Below, one piece after another: positions 13,157 to 14,396 of a stretch of DNA of 14,396 nt. A model generated the notes under the pieces. That model made no database searches. It was not told the origin of the DNA and saw nothing but the letters and a program-made list of their open reading frames with translations. Made by a program: the position numbers and the translations under genes. Each line of letters starts with the position of its first letter. Positions within the stretch are counted from its first letter, which is position 1. Source of the DNA: Nitrospirota bacterium (GTDB taxonomy: Bacteria > Nitrospirota > Thermodesulfovibrionia > Thermodesulfovibrionales > JdFR-86); assembly GCA_030667205.1 (NCBI GenBank), contig DAOUWH010000006.1:1-14396 (forward strand), written 5' to 3'.

Positions 13157-14396
13157 ATGAATGAATTGGGCACAGGGACAAGGCTGCTTAGGGCGGTTGC
13201 CCGCCACGGGCTGCCCGCTCTTTTGCTCGTATATGTTTTCCTGATTTTATTTGTACCGCTTGCGGACCCCGACCTTTTCTGGCACCTGAAGGCCGGCCAG
13301 TGGGTACTGCAGCAGGGGGAACTGCCCGGCCCCGGCTACGAGGACCCCTTCTCGTACACTGCGCCGAGGCCGCTTTCGGAGACCCAGGTCGAAGGGCTCA
13401 GGAGCCAGTGGCTCGGACAGGTCTTTCTTTACCTGGTCTATAAACTCGGCGGTTATGCCGGCCTCATAGTCTTCCGCATACTTATGATACTGGCGCCGTT
13501 TATTGCGGTGTATGTTCTGTCCGTAAGGAAGGGCCTGAGTCCGCTCTGGACCGTGCCGGTCCTTTTGTTGCCGGTCCTGCTTATAGCGTTCAGCCTCCAT
13601 TACACTTTCGAGCGGCCGCAGGCGTTTACCTTTGCGCTGTGCTTCCTGCTTGTGCCCCTCCTTTGGCGTTTAAGGAGGCCCGGGGGCAGGTGGCCATGGG
13701 TGGCGCTCCTTGCCGTTATGATGGCCCTCTGGAGCAACCTGCACGGGGGGTTCATATTCGGCGTGGTGATGATATGGGTCTTCACGCTCGGGGTGCTCGT
13801 CGAGGCGGCCCTTTACAGGAGGTCGGAATCGGCCCAATCCGGGAAGGAGGAGCTTTTCATGCTTGTCCCCGCGGCGCTGGGGACTGCGGCAACGCTTCTT
13901 AATCCCAACACCAACAGCCTCCTCTACGGCTTTCTTCGGGGGCATATCTTCCGGTTCTTAAGCGATCCGTTTGCCGTGGGCGCTTCTTCGGCGGGCGGTG
14001 CCGCAACCGGGGGGATGATAGATGTCGTCTCCGTGCTGATGGAGTACAAGCCGCTGTGGTTCTTTTACGAGAAGTTGCACCTCATCTGGCCTCTGTTCAT
14101 GATGGCCTATATGGCGCTTGCCGTCCTGGCGGCGCTCGCAGGGTATGCTGTTCACAGAAGGGTCAGGTTCCCCGAGGCGATGTTGCTGTCGGCCTTCGTG
14201 CTCTTCGGCCTTTATTATTCGAGGGGCGTTACGCTGGCCCTTGTTGTGCTTCCGATGTTCATCTTGTACTCGGCGAAAGATTTTAAAAAAATCGGAAGGC
14301 TGGCCTCGGGGGGCATTGCCGCAGTGTTATGTGCAGTGCTCGTTTTCATGACGCTCCAGAGGTCCCCCTGGCAGCTTGAGCCGTCCGTGCCTGTCG
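13157..14396 (+). CDS. Large polytopic membrane protein, GT-C glycosyltransferase-like (3' end outside window)
   Basis: The frame from ATG 13157 stays open to the end of the window, giving at least 413 residues. A TTG at 13166 has better spacing from AGGA (13154-13157) and is an alternative start. At least eight hydrophobic segments alternate with loops. The first outer loop after membrane helix 1 reads PLADPDLFWHLKAGQWVLQQGELP...DPFSYT (34-67), followed by SQWLGQVFLYLVYKLGG. This resembles the Asp-containing first periplasmic loop of GT-C (ArnT/PMT-like) transferases and related uncharacterised membrane proteins. WSNLHGGFIFG (about 193-203) and LLNPNTNSLLYG are further conserved-looking spots. 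It would use a polyprenyl-phosphate sugar in the inner membrane to modify an envelope glycan or lipid, if the GT-C assignment holds. It begins 17 bases after the PIN gene and is likely in the same operon. Confidence 0.75.
   Translation, partial: MNELGTGTRLLRAVARHGLPALLLVYVFLILFVPLADPDLFWHLKAGQWVLQQGELPGPGYEDPFSYTAPRPLSETQVEGLRSQWLGQVFLYLVYKLGGYAGLIVFRILMILAPFIAVYVLSVRKGLSPLWTVPVLLLPVLLIAFSLHYTFERPQAFTFALCFLLVPLLWRLRRPGGRWPWVALLAVMMALWSNLHGGFIFGVVMIWVFTLGVLVEAALYRRSESAQSGKEELFMLVPAALGTAATLLNPNTNSLLYGFLRGHIFRFLSDPFAVGASSAGGAATGGMIDVVSVLMEYKPLWFFYEKLHLIWPLFMMAYMALAVLAALAGYAVHRRVRFPEAMLLSAFVLFGLYYSRGVTLALVVLPMFILYSAKDFKKIGRLASGGIAAVLCAVLVFMTLQRSPWQLEPSVPV

Overview
The window looks like chromosomal DNA from a Gram-negative bacterium with GC-rich coding sequence. 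Every gene I can support is on the + strand, and most are packed with 1-4 base stop/start overlaps. Several traits point to an anaerobic or respiratory lineage such as Nitrospirota or Desulfobacterota: a periplasmic five-heme c-type cytochrome, an LPS-homeostasis (LapA/LapB) protein, a two-CW domain protein, and an Aquifex-type protein-only RNase P (HARP). The phylum is an inference and is not proven by the sequence. There are no mobile elements, CRISPR arrays, rRNA genes or tRNA genes that I can see.

Region 1 (about 1-2918) is a tightly coupled three-gene redox operon. It holds the C-terminal half of an FAD-linked (GlcD-type) oxidase, a small protein with two 4Fe-4S motifs, and a geranylgeranyl-reductase-family flavoprotein whose FAD-binding signature residues are altered. 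Together they could form an electron-transfer module acting on an isoprenoid lipid or quinone; that function is a hypothesis. Region 2 (3035-6235) is carB, the large subunit of carbamoyl phosphate synthetase. It stands apart from carA, and its ribosome-binding site lies in a run of ten G.

Region 3 (6344-7947) starts with a near-consensus sigma-70 promoter. It drives a membrane-anchored six-repeat NHL beta-propeller protein overlapping a five-heme cytochrome, a likely periplasmic electron-transfer pair. Region 4 (7948-9220) contains small genes: a 53-residue Cys-rich protein too short for routine calling, an isoprenylcysteine/phospholipid methyltransferase-like membrane protein whose true start may be the rare codon ATA, and a two-CW domain protein behind a promoter that overlaps a perfect inverted repeat.

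Region 5 (9489-14396) is a long operon: a small winged-helix-like protein, nadD (NAD synthesis), rsfS (ribosome silencing), rlmH (23S rRNA methylation), a single-polypeptide LapA-LapB fusion (LPS homeostasis), a HARP-family RNA-free RNase P, and the beginning of a large GT-C-like membrane protein that runs off the window. It links NAD supply, ribosome and tRNA maturation, and envelope control in one transcription unit. The two most noteworthy items are the HARP gene and the LapA-LapB fusion. The redox trio of region 1 is the best candidate for an undescribed system.
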